A stretch of 36,149 nucleotides of DNA from Chrysophaeum taylorii (lineage: Eukaryota; Sar; Pelagophyceae; Pelagomonadales; Pelagomonadaceae): NCBI GenBank assembly GCA_029834535.1, contig JAQMWT010000214.1, positions 1 through 36,149 on the forward strand. Reading direction: 5' to 3'. The notes under the pieces are model-generated. The model did no database searches, had not been told where the DNA came from, and worked only from the letters and a program-made list of their open reading frames with translations. Positions 18,668-28,634 of this stretch are shown one piece after another. The position numbers were made by a program, and so were the translations under genes. Positions within the stretch are counted from its first letter, which is position 1. Every line of letters begins with the position of its first letter.

Positions 18668-21600
18668 ATGGCTGCGCCACCGCCTCCGACGCGAGACTAT
18701 CGCCGCTATCCCCCCGACTCGCGCGTCGTCGGCTCTGGTAAGTCTCGAGCCCCGCCCGTTCCTCCGAGAGACTATCTGAAGGAACCTCAACCGTCGAGAC
18801 TCCAGCCGCGAGACTACGAGCAACCCCAGTCGTCGACAGTGCCGGCGCGAGACTTCGAGCCCAAGCAGCCTCAGCCGTCGAGAGTGCCGCCGCGAGATTA
18901 TCACCCCAAGCCGGAGCAGCCATCATCCACGGTGACAAATCCGCCTCCACCGTCGACGACTGTGCCGCCGCCGCGAGACTATCAGCCGCATCAGCCTCCT
19001 CAGGCATCGACAGCGGATCACGAGCCCAAGCAGCCGTCGAAGAGTGTTCCACCGCCGCGAGACTATCAGCCCAAGGTAGAGCAGCCATCGTCGACAGTGA
19101 CAAATCCACCTCAGCCATCGAGGACTGTTCCGCCGCGAGACTATGAGCCGCAGCAGCCGCAGCAGCCTCCTCAGGCGTTGCCAGTGGACCACAAGCCTAT
19201 TCAGCCGTCGAAGAGTGTTCCACCGCCGCGAGACTATCAGCCCAAGGTGGAGCAGCCATCGTCAACGGTGACGAATCCATCTCAGCCATCGAGGACTGTT
19301 CCGCCGCGAGACTATGAGCCGCAGCAGCCTCCTCAGGCGTCAGTAGTGGACCACGAGCCCGAGCAGCCATCAAGAGTCCCGCTGCCGAGAGACTATCAGC
19401 CCAAGCCGGGGCAGCCATCAACGACGATGACGAAGCCGCCTCAGCCATCGAGGACTGTTCCGCCGCGATACAATGAGCAGCAGCAGCCTCCTCCTCAGGC
19501 GTCAACAGTGGATAACAAGCCCAAGCTGCCGTCGAAGAGTGTTCCAACGCCGCGAGACTATCAGCCCAAGGTGAAGCAGCCATCGTCTACAGTGACGAAT
19601 CCACCTCAGCCATCGAGGACTGTTCCGCCGCGAGACTTTGAACCGCAGCAGCCTTCTCAGGCGTCAACAGTGGACCATGAGCCCAAGCAGCCATCAAGAG
19701 TGCCGCCGCCGCGAGACTATCAGCCCAAGCCGGAGCAGCCATCGTCGACGGTGACGACTCCACCTCAGCCATCGAGGACCCTTCCGCCGCGAGACTTAAA
19801 GCCGCAGCAGCCTCCTCCTCAGGCGTCAACATTGGACCATGATCCCAAGCAGCCATCAAGAGTTCCGCCGCCGCGAGACTATAAGCTCAAGTGTGAGCAG
19901 CCATCATCGACAATGACTATGCCGCCTCAGCCATCGTCGACTGTTCCGCCGCGAGACTATCAAGCGCGGCAGCCAAAGGCTCGGGCGTTGGCAGTGGACC
20001 ATGAGCCAAAGAAACCATCAATTCTGCCGCTCCGAGACTATCAGCCCAAGCCAGAGCAACCATCGTCCACGGTGGCGAAATCGCCTCAGCCATCGACGAC
20101 TTCGCTGCCGGCGCAAGACTACTATCAGCAGCCGCAGCAGTCTTCTCGGGCGTCGAAAGTAGACCACGAGGCCAAGCAACGATCGATTGTTCCGGCGCCG
20201 CTAGACTATCAAGCGCAACAGTCTCCTCCTCGGCCGTTACCGCGAGACTATCGTCCTCAGCAGTCTTCTCAGGCGTCGATGTACCACGAGCCCAAGCAGC
20301 CGCCGTCAAGGAGTGGTACGCCGCGGCGAGACTATCGGGCGCCGCAGCAGCCTCCTCAACCGCTGCCGCGAGACTATAAGGCGCCGCAGAATAAGGCCCA
20401 GGTGTCCACAGTGGAGCACAAGCTCAAGCAGGCATCAAAACTTCCACCGCGAGACCATCAGCCCAAGCTGGAGCAGCCATCATCAACAGTAACGAATCCA
20501 CCTCAGCCATCGTCGACTGTTCCGTCGCGAGACTATCAGGCGCGGCAGCCTAAGGCTCAGTCGTCGGCAGTGGACCAAGAGCCAAAGGAACCATCAGTTC
20601 TGCCGCCACGAGACTATCAGCCCAAGTCAGAGCAACCATCGTCCACGGTGGCGAAATCGTCTCAGCCATCCATGACTTCGCTGCCGGCGCGAGACTACTA
20701 TCAGCAGCCGCAGCAGTCTTCTCCGGTGTCGCAAGTAGACCACGAGCCCAAGCAACGATCCAGTGTTACGGCGCCGCGAGACTATCAGGCGCAACAGCCT
20801 CCTCAGCCGTTGCCGCGAGACTATCGTCTGCACCAGTCTTCTCAGCAGCCTCCTCAGCTGCTACCGCAAGACTATCAGGCGCTGCAGCCTATGGCTCAGG
20901 CGTCGGCAGTGGACCACGAGCCAAAGGAACCATCAATTCTACCGCCACGAGACTATCAGCCCACGCCAGAGCAACCATCGTCAACGGTGGTGAAATCGTC
21001 TCAGCCATCGACGACTTTGCTGCCGCCGCGAGACTACCATGAGCAGCCGCAACAGATTTCTCAGGTGTCGAAAGTAGACCACGAGCCCAAGCAACGATCC
21101 AGTGTTCCGGCGCCGCGAGACTATCAGGCGAAACAGCCTCCTCAGCCGTTGCCGCGAGACTATCATCCGCAGCAGTCTTCTCAAGGGTCGACAGTGGACC
21201 ATGAGCCAAAGCAGCCGCCGTCGAGGAGTGTTACGCAGCTGCGAGACTATCAGGCGCAGCAGCGGCTTTCTCCTCAGCCGCTGCCGCGAGACTATCAGGT
21301 GCTACAGCCTTTGGCTCAGGCGTCGGCAGTGGACCCAGAGCCAAAGAAACCATCATTTCTACCGCCACGAGACCATCAGCCCAAACCAGAGCAACCATCG
21401 CCCACGGTGGCGAAATCATCTCAGCCGTCGACGACCTCGCTGCCGCCGCGAGACTACTATCAGCAGCCGCAGCAGTCTTTTCAGGCGCCAGAAGTAGTGC
21501 ACGAGGCCAAGCAACAATCGAGTGTTCCGGCACCGCGAGACTATCATCCGCAGCTGTCTTCTCTGTCGTCGACAGTGGACCACGAGCCCAAGCAGCCGCC

Positions 21601-24600
21601 ATCGAGGAGTGTTACACCGCCACGAGAATATCAGGCGCAGCAGCAGCCTACTCCTCAGCCGCTGCCGCGAGACTATCTGGCTCAGGTGTCGACAGTGGAG
21701 CACGAGCTCAAGCAGGCATCAAAACTTCCACAGCGAGACTATCAGCCCAAGCCGGAGCAGCCATCTCTGACAGTGACAAATCCACCTCAGCCATCGTCGA
21801 CTATTCCGCCGCGAGACTATCAGGCGCGGCAGCCTAATGCTCAGGTGTCGGCAGTGGACCACGAGCCAAAGGAACCATCAATTCTGCGGCCACGAGACTA
21901 TAACCCCAAGCCAGAGCAACCATCGTCCACTGTGGCGAAATCGTCTCAGCCATCGACGACTTTGCTGCCGCCGCGAGACTACTATCAGCAGCCGCAGCCG
22001 TCTTCTCAGGCGTCGAAAGTAGACCACGAGGCCAAGCAACGATCGAGTGTTCCGGCGCCGCGAGACTATCAGGCGCAAAAGTCTCCTCCTCAGCCGTTGC
22101 CGCGAGACTATCGTTCGCGGCAGTCTTCTCAGGCGTCGACAGTGGATCACGAGCCGAAGCAACCGCTGTCGAGGAGTGTTATGCTGCCGCGAGGCTATCA
22201 GCAGGCGCAGCAGCAACCTCCTCAGCTGCTGCCTCAGCCGCCGCAGCCTAAGGCTCAGGCATCGACGGTGGAGCACGAGCTCAAGAACCAGGCATCAATA
22301 CTGCTGCAGCGAGACTATCAGCCCAAGCCAGAGCAGCCAACATCCGCGGTGGCGAAATCGCCTCATCCATCGACGATTGCGCTGATGGCGCGAGACTACC
22401 ATCAGCAGCAGCAGCAGACTAAGGCTCAGGCAGCGAAGCAGGAGTGCGAGCAGACATCGAGAGTGCCGCCGCCGCCGCGAGAATATCAGGCCGCCAGTTC
22501 GGCATCTTCGACAGGGAGGCAGGCATCCGGGCTGGTGCGGGCGCGAGAGTACGGGCAGGCGAAGGTGGTAAGCAGCAATTTGAGCATTCCGGCGGCGGCC
22601 GAGCTGGCGGTTCCGGCACGAGACTATCAGGTCAAGGTGCCGTTTGAAGAGTCGAATATCGCGTCGTACGAGCCGCGGGCGGGTGAGGTGTGCGAGGCGC
22701 TGTTTGAGGAAAAGTGGTATCCCGCCGAGGTGACAGGTGTCGCGGACGGCGGGTACGCGGTGGTGTTGGTGGGATTCAGGAACCTGGCGGTGGTGTCGCG
22801 CGTGCGGCGGCTCGTGTACGAGCACGAGGCGCCCGAGGTGCCGTCACGGGACTACCGGCCACCACCGGTAGTTGGGGGCCCCGAGGCGAGCGAGGAGTAC
22901 GCGGCGGTGGTTTTGAGGGCGGTGCGGGAGGGCGTGTGTCACGAGGCAGAGCGATGGCTGGTGGAGGCGTACGAGGCGCGGCACGCGGTGGGTCCCGGTG
23001 CGCGGGAGGCCGCGCTGGCCGCGGCGGGCTGGACGCCGGACGAATTCGAGAAATGTCCGTCGTACGCGGCCTTCGCCGAAGCGACGCTTGGCGGCGACTC
23101 GGGCGTCGAGAGTCTGGAGGGACGACGCGCCGAGCTCGCCGCGTACGAGGCCGCGCGGAGCATCCCGGTCGCGCTGTGCGAGCGGCTGCGGCGAACACTG
23201 TCCCCGCCACCGCCCGAGACGTGCCAGGTCCCTCGATTAATAAACGCGCCCGTCGCACGGGGGGATTTAGTCCTGGAGGGTCTCGAGGTAACGGTCGGGG
23301 CGGCGTCGCGGCACGTGCCTCCGTCGGACCCTCATCTCGCCGAGGTTTTGGGCGCCTCGTCGACGGCGGTCGTCTACGAAAGGTCGTCGCGGCGATTGGA
23401 TAGGCTTCCCGAAGATCGCGTGCGTGTCGCGCTCGGAGCGGCGCGCGGTCTGTGCGCGCTCCGGGCGGCGCGGGTGCCCGCGGCACCGCTGACGCGAAAA
23501 TCCGTGCTCCTCGATCCCGTTCGGCTCATCGACTACCTCGGGGAAGATGATGCCGCCGATGCGATGCCTCTCAAACGCCTGCTGGAGGACCTCTGGCTCC
23601 TGGACCTGGCTGTCGCGTCCGATCGTAAGGACGCCTTCGAGCTCGCCGACTGCCTCGAAGAGACCGACGCAAAATCGCGGCCCTCTGATCTCTGCGTCCT
23701 CGCGACCCCCCGCGGTCCCCGCGGCACCTCTGGTGGTCCTGTGCGCGTAATCTTCGCCTCCCATAACGCGGCCCTCGGCGGCGTCGATCCCGAGACGCTG
23801 GGATCCTGGCTTCCCCCAAACACCGATGCCCACCTCGTCGTCGTCGCGCTCCAGCAGTGCTTCAACCCCCTCGATCCCCGCGGCTTCTCTCGAGCCCCCG
23901 CGACCCTCGCCTCGCACCTCGCGCTCCGCTACTCCTACGTCCCCGACGCCTCTGTCGCCCACGCGCGCCTCGGCCTCCGCCTCCTCGTCTTCCGCCGATT
24001 CGACGTCACCGCTGACCCTCTCGGCAAGAACATCGACAAGTCCAAAAAAATACCCTCCCTCGCCTCGGTTGTCGAAATCCGCTGCGTACGTCTCATCTTC
24101 GCGACCGCCCGTCTTTCCCACCAATCCCTCCTCCGGCCTCTCGCCCTTTCCGCTGCCAAGACCGCCCCCCCCGGACCCGCTGCCCTCTTTTTGGCTGCCG
24201 ATCTCCCTTCCCGCCTATACCCGGGCGCCGCGAACCTCCTCCTCGACGGCATCACCCCCGAAGACAATCTTCTCCCTTTCCTGGGGGGGGGGCTACAGGC
24301 ACCCGCCCCCGACTTCCCCCCGACCTTCAAACTTTTTAAACGCCCCGGCTTCCATTACGTCCCTACCCAACCTCCCGCCTACCCAGACCGCATATTCTAC
24401 GCGGCCGCCCACCTTTCCAATCCAAAAAACACTCAACTCACCACCACCACGCTACCCTCTTCCAACAACCGAAAAAAAGCCCTCCCCACCATCTCCTGCC
24501 TCGACTTCCAAACTTCACCCGACGTCTACACCTCCGACCACAAGCCCCTCCGCGCCCTTTTTCACGTCACCCCCCTCAAACACCACCACCTCCTCTCACA

Positions 24601-24691
24601 ATCCCGCCTCCACCCCGACCGCTTCGCTTCACTCCGACTTCTTCTCAAAAACAACAAAACGTCTTCTTCGCGCCACCACCACCTATGTTAA
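18668..24691 (+). CDS. RDY-repeat, Tudor-like, IPPc-like multidomain protein (2007 aa)
   Basis: A single open frame from ATG 18668 to TAA 24689-24691, no introns visible. Residues ~1-1280 are tandem Pro/Gln/Ser-rich units of about 50 aa built on R-D-Y (PPRDYQPKPEQPSS type). Residues ~1335-1387 look like a Tudor domain (GEVCEALFEEKWYPAEV, then GYAVVLVGFRN). ~1555-1626 resemble a kinase C-lobe without catalytic residues (ALGAARGLCAL...SVLLD...RLIDYLG). ~1692-1968 follow the inositol-polyphosphate 5-phosphatase order: Asn1700, LQQC with Gln1730 where the family has Glu, ADLP at 1844-1847 in place of GDLN, FPPTFK, PAYPDRIFY (1903-1911), and SDHKP with Asp1957 and His1958. Two metal-site or substrate residues are altered, so activity is doubtful; it may be a scaffold. 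Composition turns C-rich and G-poor towards the 3' end, merging into the poly-C region. Confidence 0.75.
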   Translation: MAAPPPPTRDYRRYPPDSRVVGSGKSRAPPVPPRDYLKEPQPSRLQPRDYEQPQSSTVPARDFEPKQPQPSRVPPRDYHPKPEQPSSTVTNPPPPSTTVPPPRDYQPHQPPQASTADHEPKQPSKSVPPPRDYQPKVEQPSSTVTNPPQPSRTVPPRDYEPQQPQQPPQALPVDHKPIQPSKSVPPPRDYQPKVEQPSSTVTNPSQPSRTVPPRDYEPQQPPQASVVDHEPEQPSRVPLPRDYQPKPGQPSTTMTKPPQPSRTVPPRYNEQQQPPPQASTVDNKPKLPSKSVPTPRDYQPKVKQPSSTVTNPPQPSRTVPPRDFEPQQPSQASTVDHEPKQPSRVPPPRDYQPKPEQPSSTVTTPPQPSRTLPPRDLKPQQPPPQASTLDHDPKQPSRVPPPRDYKLKCEQPSSTMTMPPQPSSTVPPRDYQARQPKARALAVDHEPKKPSILPLRDYQPKPEQPSSTVAKSPQPSTTSLPAQDYYQQPQQSSRASKVDHEAKQRSIVPAPLDYQAQQSPPRPLPRDYRPQQSSQASMYHEPKQPPSRSGTPRRDYRAPQQPPQPLPRDYKAPQNKAQVSTVEHKLKQASKLPPRDHQPKLEQPSSTVTNPPQPSSTVPSRDYQARQPKAQSSAVDQEPKEPSVLPPRDYQPKSEQPSSTVAKSSQPSMTSLPARDYYQQPQQSSPVSQVDHEPKQRSSVTAPRDYQAQQPPQPLPRDYRLHQSSQQPPQLLPQDYQALQPMAQASAVDHEPKEPSILPPRDYQPTPEQPSSTVVKSSQPSTTLLPPRDYHEQPQQISQVSKVDHEPKQRSSVPAPRDYQAKQPPQPLPRDYHPQQSSQGSTVDHEPKQPPSRSVTQLRDYQAQQRLSPQPLPRDYQVLQPLAQASAVDPEPKKPSFLPPRDHQPKPEQPSPTVAKSSQPSTTSLPPRDYYQQPQQSFQAPEVVHEAKQQSSVPAPRDYHPQLSSLSSTVDHEPKQPPSRSVTPPREYQAQQQPTPQPLPRDYLAQVSTVEHELKQASKLPQRDYQPKPEQPSLTVTNPPQPSSTIPPRDYQARQPNAQVSAVDHEPKEPSILRPRDYNPKPEQPSSTVAKSSQPSTTLLPPRDYYQQPQPSSQASKVDHEAKQRSSVPAPRDYQAQKSPPQPLPRDYRSRQSSQASTVDHEPKQPLSRSVMLPRGYQQAQQQPPQLLPQPPQPKAQASTVEHELKNQASILLQRDYQPKPEQPTSAVAKSPHPSTIALMARDYHQQQQQTKAQAAKQECEQTSRVPPPPREYQAASSASSTGRQASGLVRAREYGQAKVVSSNLSIPAAAELAVPARDYQVKVPFEESNIASYEPRAGEVCEALFEEKWYPAEVTGVADGGYAVVLVGFRNLAVVSRVRRLVYEHEAPEVPSRDYRPPPVVGGPEASEEYAAVVLRAVREGVCHEAERWLVEAYEARHAVGPGAREAALAAAGWTPDEFEKCPSYAAFAEATLGGDSGVESLEGRRAELAAYEAARSIPVALCERLRRTLSPPPPETCQVPRLINAPVARGDLVLEGLEVTVGAASRHVPPSDPHLAEVLGASSTAVVYERSSRRLDRLPEDRVRVALGAARGLCALRAARVPAAPLTRKSVLLDPVRLIDYLGEDDAADAMPLKRLLEDLWLLDLAVASDRKDAFELADCLEETDAKSRPSDLCVLATPRGPRGTSGGPVRVIFASHNAALGGVDPETLGSWLPPNTDAHLVVVALQQCFNPLDPRGFSRAPATLASHLALRYSYVPDASVAHARLGLRLLVFRRFDVTADPLGKNIDKSKKIPSLASVVEIRCVRLIFATARLSHQSLLRPLALSAAKTAPPGPAALFLAADLPSRLYPGAANLLLDGITPEDNLLPFLGGGLQAPAPDFPPTFKLFKRPGFHYVPTQPPAYPDRIFYAAAHLSNPKNTQLTTTTLPSSNNRKKALPTISCLDFQTSPDVYTSDHKPLRALFHVTPLKHHHLLSQSRLHPDRFASLRLLLKNNKTSSSRHHHLC
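18700..22480 (+). repeat. Coding tandem repeat array (RDY units, ~150-160 bp)
   Basis: Imperfect in-frame copies of a ~150-160 bp unit, each with one or two CGAGACTA(T) boxes (Arg-Asp-Tyr). Later units alternate in a higher-order pattern (a KSSQP unit, a PAPRDYQAQQ unit, a SSQASTVDHEPKQP unit), so groups of units were probably duplicated together. Long minus-strand frames here are repeat shadows. Confidence 0.85.
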
Positions 24692-24879
24692 AATCATGCA
24701 GAGAATTCCGCTAGGCAGTGGTAAGATCACTGAGGAACCATCCCGTCTCACCGCGCGAGTCTGGCAGGGCAGAATTCGGGGGACAAAGGGTACAGCCCCC
24801 CTAGCCTCGGCACACGGCAGCCGATACATAGAAACACACCAGGGCCGAGAGTCGAAAGGGGAAAATCCCCGCCCCCGCA

Positions 24880-25960
24880 CCTTCCCCGCGCCCCGCACCT
24901 TCCCCGCCCCCGCACCTTTCCCCCCCCCCCCCCCCCCCCCGTCCACCCCCCCTCTCCCTCCCCGCACTTCTTCCTCCCTCACCCCCCTCCTACCTCCGCC
25001 CCCCCCCCCCGCGCTACCTCCTCACGCACCCTCCCCGACCCCGCACTTCCCTCTGCCTCCACCCGCCCCCACCCCCGAACCTTCCCCCCCGTTCACGCAC
25101 CTCCCACCCCCCCACCCCACCCCCCCCCACCCACCCCCCCCCCCCCCCCCCCCCCCACCTCCCCCTCCACCCCCCTCCCCCCCCCCCCCCCCCCTCCCCC
25201 CCCCCCCCCCCCCCCCCCCCGCACCTTCCCCGTCCCCCGCGCCTTCCCCCCCCCCGCCCCGCGACTCCTCGTCCCCTCCCCCCCCCGCGCTTCCCCCCCG
25301 CTCCACCGCACCTTCCTTCCCCCCGCGATCCCTCCCCCACCCGTCCTCGCACTTCCCCTTTCCCCCGCGACTTCCTCGCCCCCCCCCCGCACTCTCTCGT
25401 CCTCGCGCTCCCACCCCGTCCTCCGAACCCTCTCCGGCACCCCCACGCCCCCCCCCCGCACCTTCTCCCCGGCCCTCGCACTTCCCTCTTCCCCGCGATC
25501 CTCCCCCCCCCCGCTCCCCCACACCCCCCCCCCTCCCCGCACCTTCCTCTTCCTCGCGACATCCCTGTCCTCGCACCTTCCCCTTTTCCCCCCGCGATCA
25601 CCCCGTTCCTCGCACTTCCCTCGTCCCCCGCTCTTCCCCCAACCTCGCACTTCTCTTCCCCCCCCGCGATATCCCCGATACCTCCCCGCCCATTCCTCTC
25701 CTCGCGAACTCCCCCCCCCCCCCCCTCCCGTCCTCGCACTACCTCCTCCGCACCGCACTGCCCCATCCCGCGTTATCCCCCGCTTTCCACCGCTCCCGCC
25801 CCCCCCCCGCACCTTCCTCTTCTCTCGACCCTCCCCCGTCCTCGCCACTCTCCTCGTCCACCCACCCCCCCGTCCCCGCACCTTCCTCTTACTCCGCGGC
25901 TTCCCCCGCTTCCGAGGATCCTCTTTCCTCACGAAGCCACACCCTCTCCCAGGGTGGTTT
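24880..25960. repeat. C-rich low-complexity tract with long poly-C runs
   Basis: On the + strand almost only C, with CCGCACCTTCC-type units. It includes near-continuous C from about 25120 to 25220. The long plus and minus frames here (Pro-rich or Gly/Arg-rich) are artefacts of composition. It can form i-motif or G-quadruplex structures, and its length may be misassembled. Confidence 0.9.
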
Positions 25961-26149
25961 ACGAGTAAACCCGGGGGGGGGGGGGGGGGGGCGTTTCGCG
26001 GGAGTTCCTCCTCGCCCAAGGACTCCTTAACCAGGGACCACCGCGTACTCTGATCCCCCCTACCCCCCCCAAGCTTCTCCTCTCGTGCGTCCCGCCGGTT
26101 TCAGTCCTGTAAACGTGCAGCTCTAAAAGGACAAGTACCTTAAGAGGCA
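25961..26149. other. Spacer between C-rich and G-rich tracts
   Basis: Contains a small perfect hairpin (GGTTTA CGAG TAAACC at 25959-25974) immediately followed by a poly-G run of about 19 bases (25972-25990). No gene seen. Confidence 0.5.
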
Positions 26150-26462
26150 TAAATAAGGGGAACGGGGAAGTCGCGGGGGACGGGGAAGAGAAGGTGCGAG
26201 GAGCGAGGAAGGTGCGGGGAAGGAAGGTGCGGGGACGGGGAAGGTGCGGGGACGGGGAAGGCGCGGGGAGCGGGGAAGGTGCGGGGAGGGAAGGTGCGGG
26301 GACGGGGAAAGTGCGGGGACGGGGAAAGTGCGGGGACGGGGAAAGTGCGGGGAGCGAGGAAGGTGCGGGGACGGGGAAAGTGCGGGGACGGGGATGTGGC
26401 GGGGAGCGGGGAAGGTGCGGGGACGGGGAAGGTGCGGGGACGGGGTGGTCGCGGGCAAAAAG
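26150..26462. repeat. G-rich minisatellite, unit about 17 bp
   Basis: Repeats of GGGGACGGGGAAGGTGC with variants (AC or AG in the second block, GAAAGTGC). It is the reverse complement of the unit at 24880-24930 and 29815-30345, so the clusters are in inverted order. Confidence 0.9.
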
Positions 26463-26999
26463 GAAGGTGTAGCGGATACCCGTTTCTCCCGCCCCTCTAG
26501 GCCGGACCGGCTGTCACAACGCGGCCTTTCAAATAAACCTGCGGTTTTTTGAAGGGGTAAATCGGTCGATGAGTTTCGATGAGTTTCGTTCGGGTCTCTG
26601 AGGGGGTCCTCTAGGGCTGTGCTTAAAAGTACACGTGGCTCCGAGGGAGCCCGTATGGCCTATGCACACTATGCCTGAAGTTGGCGACAGTGTATCGAGT
26701 CCAACTTCGGCGCCCTACGTCCCGCCAGCGGTCGGAAGCGACTCAAGTCGGACCGCAGAGCGGCCCCGAAACGCGAGGGGACTGTTCCTTTTCCTCTCGC
26801 CACGCTTTTCGTATGCCGAGGTCACCACCAGGGTCATACATATAGCTAGTCAGCGACGTTATCTTGCAGAGTCACCGCGGATAGAACTGACACGTCGATC
26901 GCGCGATGGGAGGAGTGTTTGCGCTTGAGACGCGCGGCCTCTCTTTGTCGCTCGATTTTGGCGTGTTCGAACTGGGCGGTGCCACCGTCCTCGGAGCGG
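26463..26999. other. Unassigned interval
   Basis: An 11 bp direct tandem duplication (GATGAGTTTC[G/T]) lies at about 26567-26588. A 97-codon plus frame at 26635-26928 has no recognisable domain. Nothing else supported. Confidence 0.3.
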
Positions 27000-28060
27000 C
27001 ACACGAGTTTATACTCGCGGGCGACGCGAGAGCCGCATGAGCCGGAAGAGGCGGAAGGTTTTCGGCGAAAATGATGTCGAAGACGCGCCCACGTTGTCGC
27101 CGCGCCATCTCACTTTCTGTTCCGGTGTTATGTTGGCGGTAGTGCCGCTTTGACTGGCCCCAGCCGTACTCAACGCCAACTCCGGCGAGCTCTTGGTGGC
27201 ATTCGGTGACGAGAGTAGGATGTGGCAAGGGTCAAGGGCGAGCTGCTAATACGACAGCCGCTTCTAGGGAATCAAACCAACCGCGCTCGAAGATCGCTTT
27301 GTGAATTCCTTTGCTTTGCCGACGTAGGCCTCGGGCTTCCAGTCGGGGTGGGTGGGTCACCCGGCTGGAAGTTCATGTGCTGGTCTTGGCCAGGCTCGAG
27401 CTTGACGTTCCACTAATCGACCACCTTCTGTCGCCCGCCCTTTGCGCTGCGCTCCGACCTTGAGTTCGAAGATGGCCGAATGAGCTTCGATGCAGCCCGC
27501 ATCGAGTTTCGTCGAGGTTTGGAGGAGGTACTGCGTCTTGCCGCCGACGCCAGAGGACATGTTGTTGACGTTGAAGCTGTCGGGTTTGAACTTGTCGTGT
27601 TCCGACGGTCAACCTCAATTAGGATCTGGTGATGAGGGAACCAAATCTCCATGACATCGAGGACGTCCTCGACCTGAAAACAAAAATTGTCCGAGTCCCA
27701 GAAGCCTTGGTGCTGAATGCCAATCTTGATCGTCTGGAGAGCCGGAGACTGGAACCACTTGACGCCGTCGCCGCTATCAAATAGGAAGACCTTTTCAAAG
27801 GGATGCTTGAGTGTCGGATCGATCGTCAGGTCGACATCGTTTTCGCCGTCGTCGTCGTATTCGTCGTAAACCCTCTGGCACGTTGGTCGCTACTTGGCGA
27901 AGCTTGTCACCTGAGTTGTAAAACCCGTGGAGCCACGCGTTTCGTTCGTGGAGGCCATCAACAGTTGCAGGAGCGTCCAGCACCACTTCCAGTACATACG
28001 CTGCCGACCTGGTATCGCGCTCTTCGGGTGGTCACCAGCGGCACGCAAAAGACACACATG
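27000..28060 (-). pseudogene. Decayed DDE-type DNA transposase
   Basis: Minus-strand pieces in shifting frames follow the order of a eukaryotic DDE transposase family. Near 27800-27610: KVFLFDSGDGVKWFQS, then EDVLDVMEIWFPHHQILIEVD, where the Asp is likely catalytic. Near 27600-27450: FNVNNMSSGVGGKTQYL and KVGAQRKG. Near 27310: FTKAIFERGWFD. Near 27200-27130: VEYGWGQSKRHYRQHN, the WG-x-x-K segment close to the last acidic residue. At least three frameshifts and stops are present. Terminal inverted repeats were not found. Family name is not certain; the layout is the ERGLW...E-x-WG-x-x-K type common in fungal genomes. Confidence 0.6.
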
Positions 28061-28099
28061 AAGCACCACAAACCCTTACCCATCGATTATACTCCCTAA

Positions 28100-28190
28100 C
28101 CCTGTGGCTTTCTCCCTTACCACCTTTGTTTTCTCCCTTACCACCTTTCTTTTTACCTTACCACCTTAATTTCCCCCTTACCCTTAAATT
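28100..28190 (+). repeat. Short tandem array of CTTACCACCTT units
   Basis: About four imperfect copies of a ~22 bp unit with the core CCCTTACCACCTT, degrading towards 28190. It abuts the left target duplication of SINE C. Confidence 0.7.
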
Positions 28191-28205
28191 ACGCTTCATA
28201 CCACT

Positions 28206-28611
28206 CCTAAACCCTGCGATCGCTAACCGTACGGTTGCGATGGAGGACGGCGCCTAACACGCTTGCTCCCTGCGGCGGCCCCGGCCGTCCCGGAGTGAGA
28301 CGGTGCCTGCTCACTTCCCGGGCTGGCCGGTTAGCACCCGGAAAGTCCGCGCTGGGATGGGGTTCGCTCGGTTGGGCAGAACGCGACGGACAGGTCGATT
28401 GTTCGTGGACCAACACGTCCGCGGCCTGCGACGCTTTTGCAAGACCTCGCACAAGACCGCGCGCAGTGGCGGTCCGCCATCAACAAGTCCGTCCTCGTCC
28501 CTCGCCTCTGCCCCGACTGCGTGATTTTCCTCTGAGATCCCGTACCGGCTCCTGCCGGTCCGGCCTGGCTGGCTCCCATGCTCGGGAGAGGTGGTCTGAA
28601 GTTAGTCAGTT
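28206..28611 (+). mobile_element. SINE-like retroelement C
   Basis: Sense strand is plus, the reverse of copy A. It is flanked by the 8 bp duplication ATACCACT at 28198-28205 and 28612-28619. The 5' end holds an imperfect palindrome (ATCGCTAACCGT/ACGGTTGCGAT). The 3' third retains LINE codons (DLAQDRAQWRSAIN in frame, ending TGA), the hairpin at 28540-28563, and a short GTTAGTCAGTT tail. Confidence 0.8.
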
Positions 28612-28634
28612 ATACCACTGAATTCATGAACGCC

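Noticed and set aside
18700..22480. CRISPR-like regular repeats
   Set aside because: Repeats are in frame, coding and without unique spacers; context is eukaryotic.
23826..26030. 734-codon plus frame rich in Pro and Ser, and 180-308 codon Gly/Arg minus frames
   Set aside because: Frames stay open only because poly-C and poly-G codons contain no stops; the plus frame also overlaps the IPPc-coding frame.
28085..28200. Telomere-like repeats (CCTAACCCT, CTTACC)
   Set aside because: Units are irregular and about 22 bp; no true telomeric array.
28206..28611. tRNA-derived Pol III promoter in SINE C (GGTTCGCTCGG as B box)
   Set aside because: The B-box-like piece is absent from subfamily B/D and no matching A box was found.
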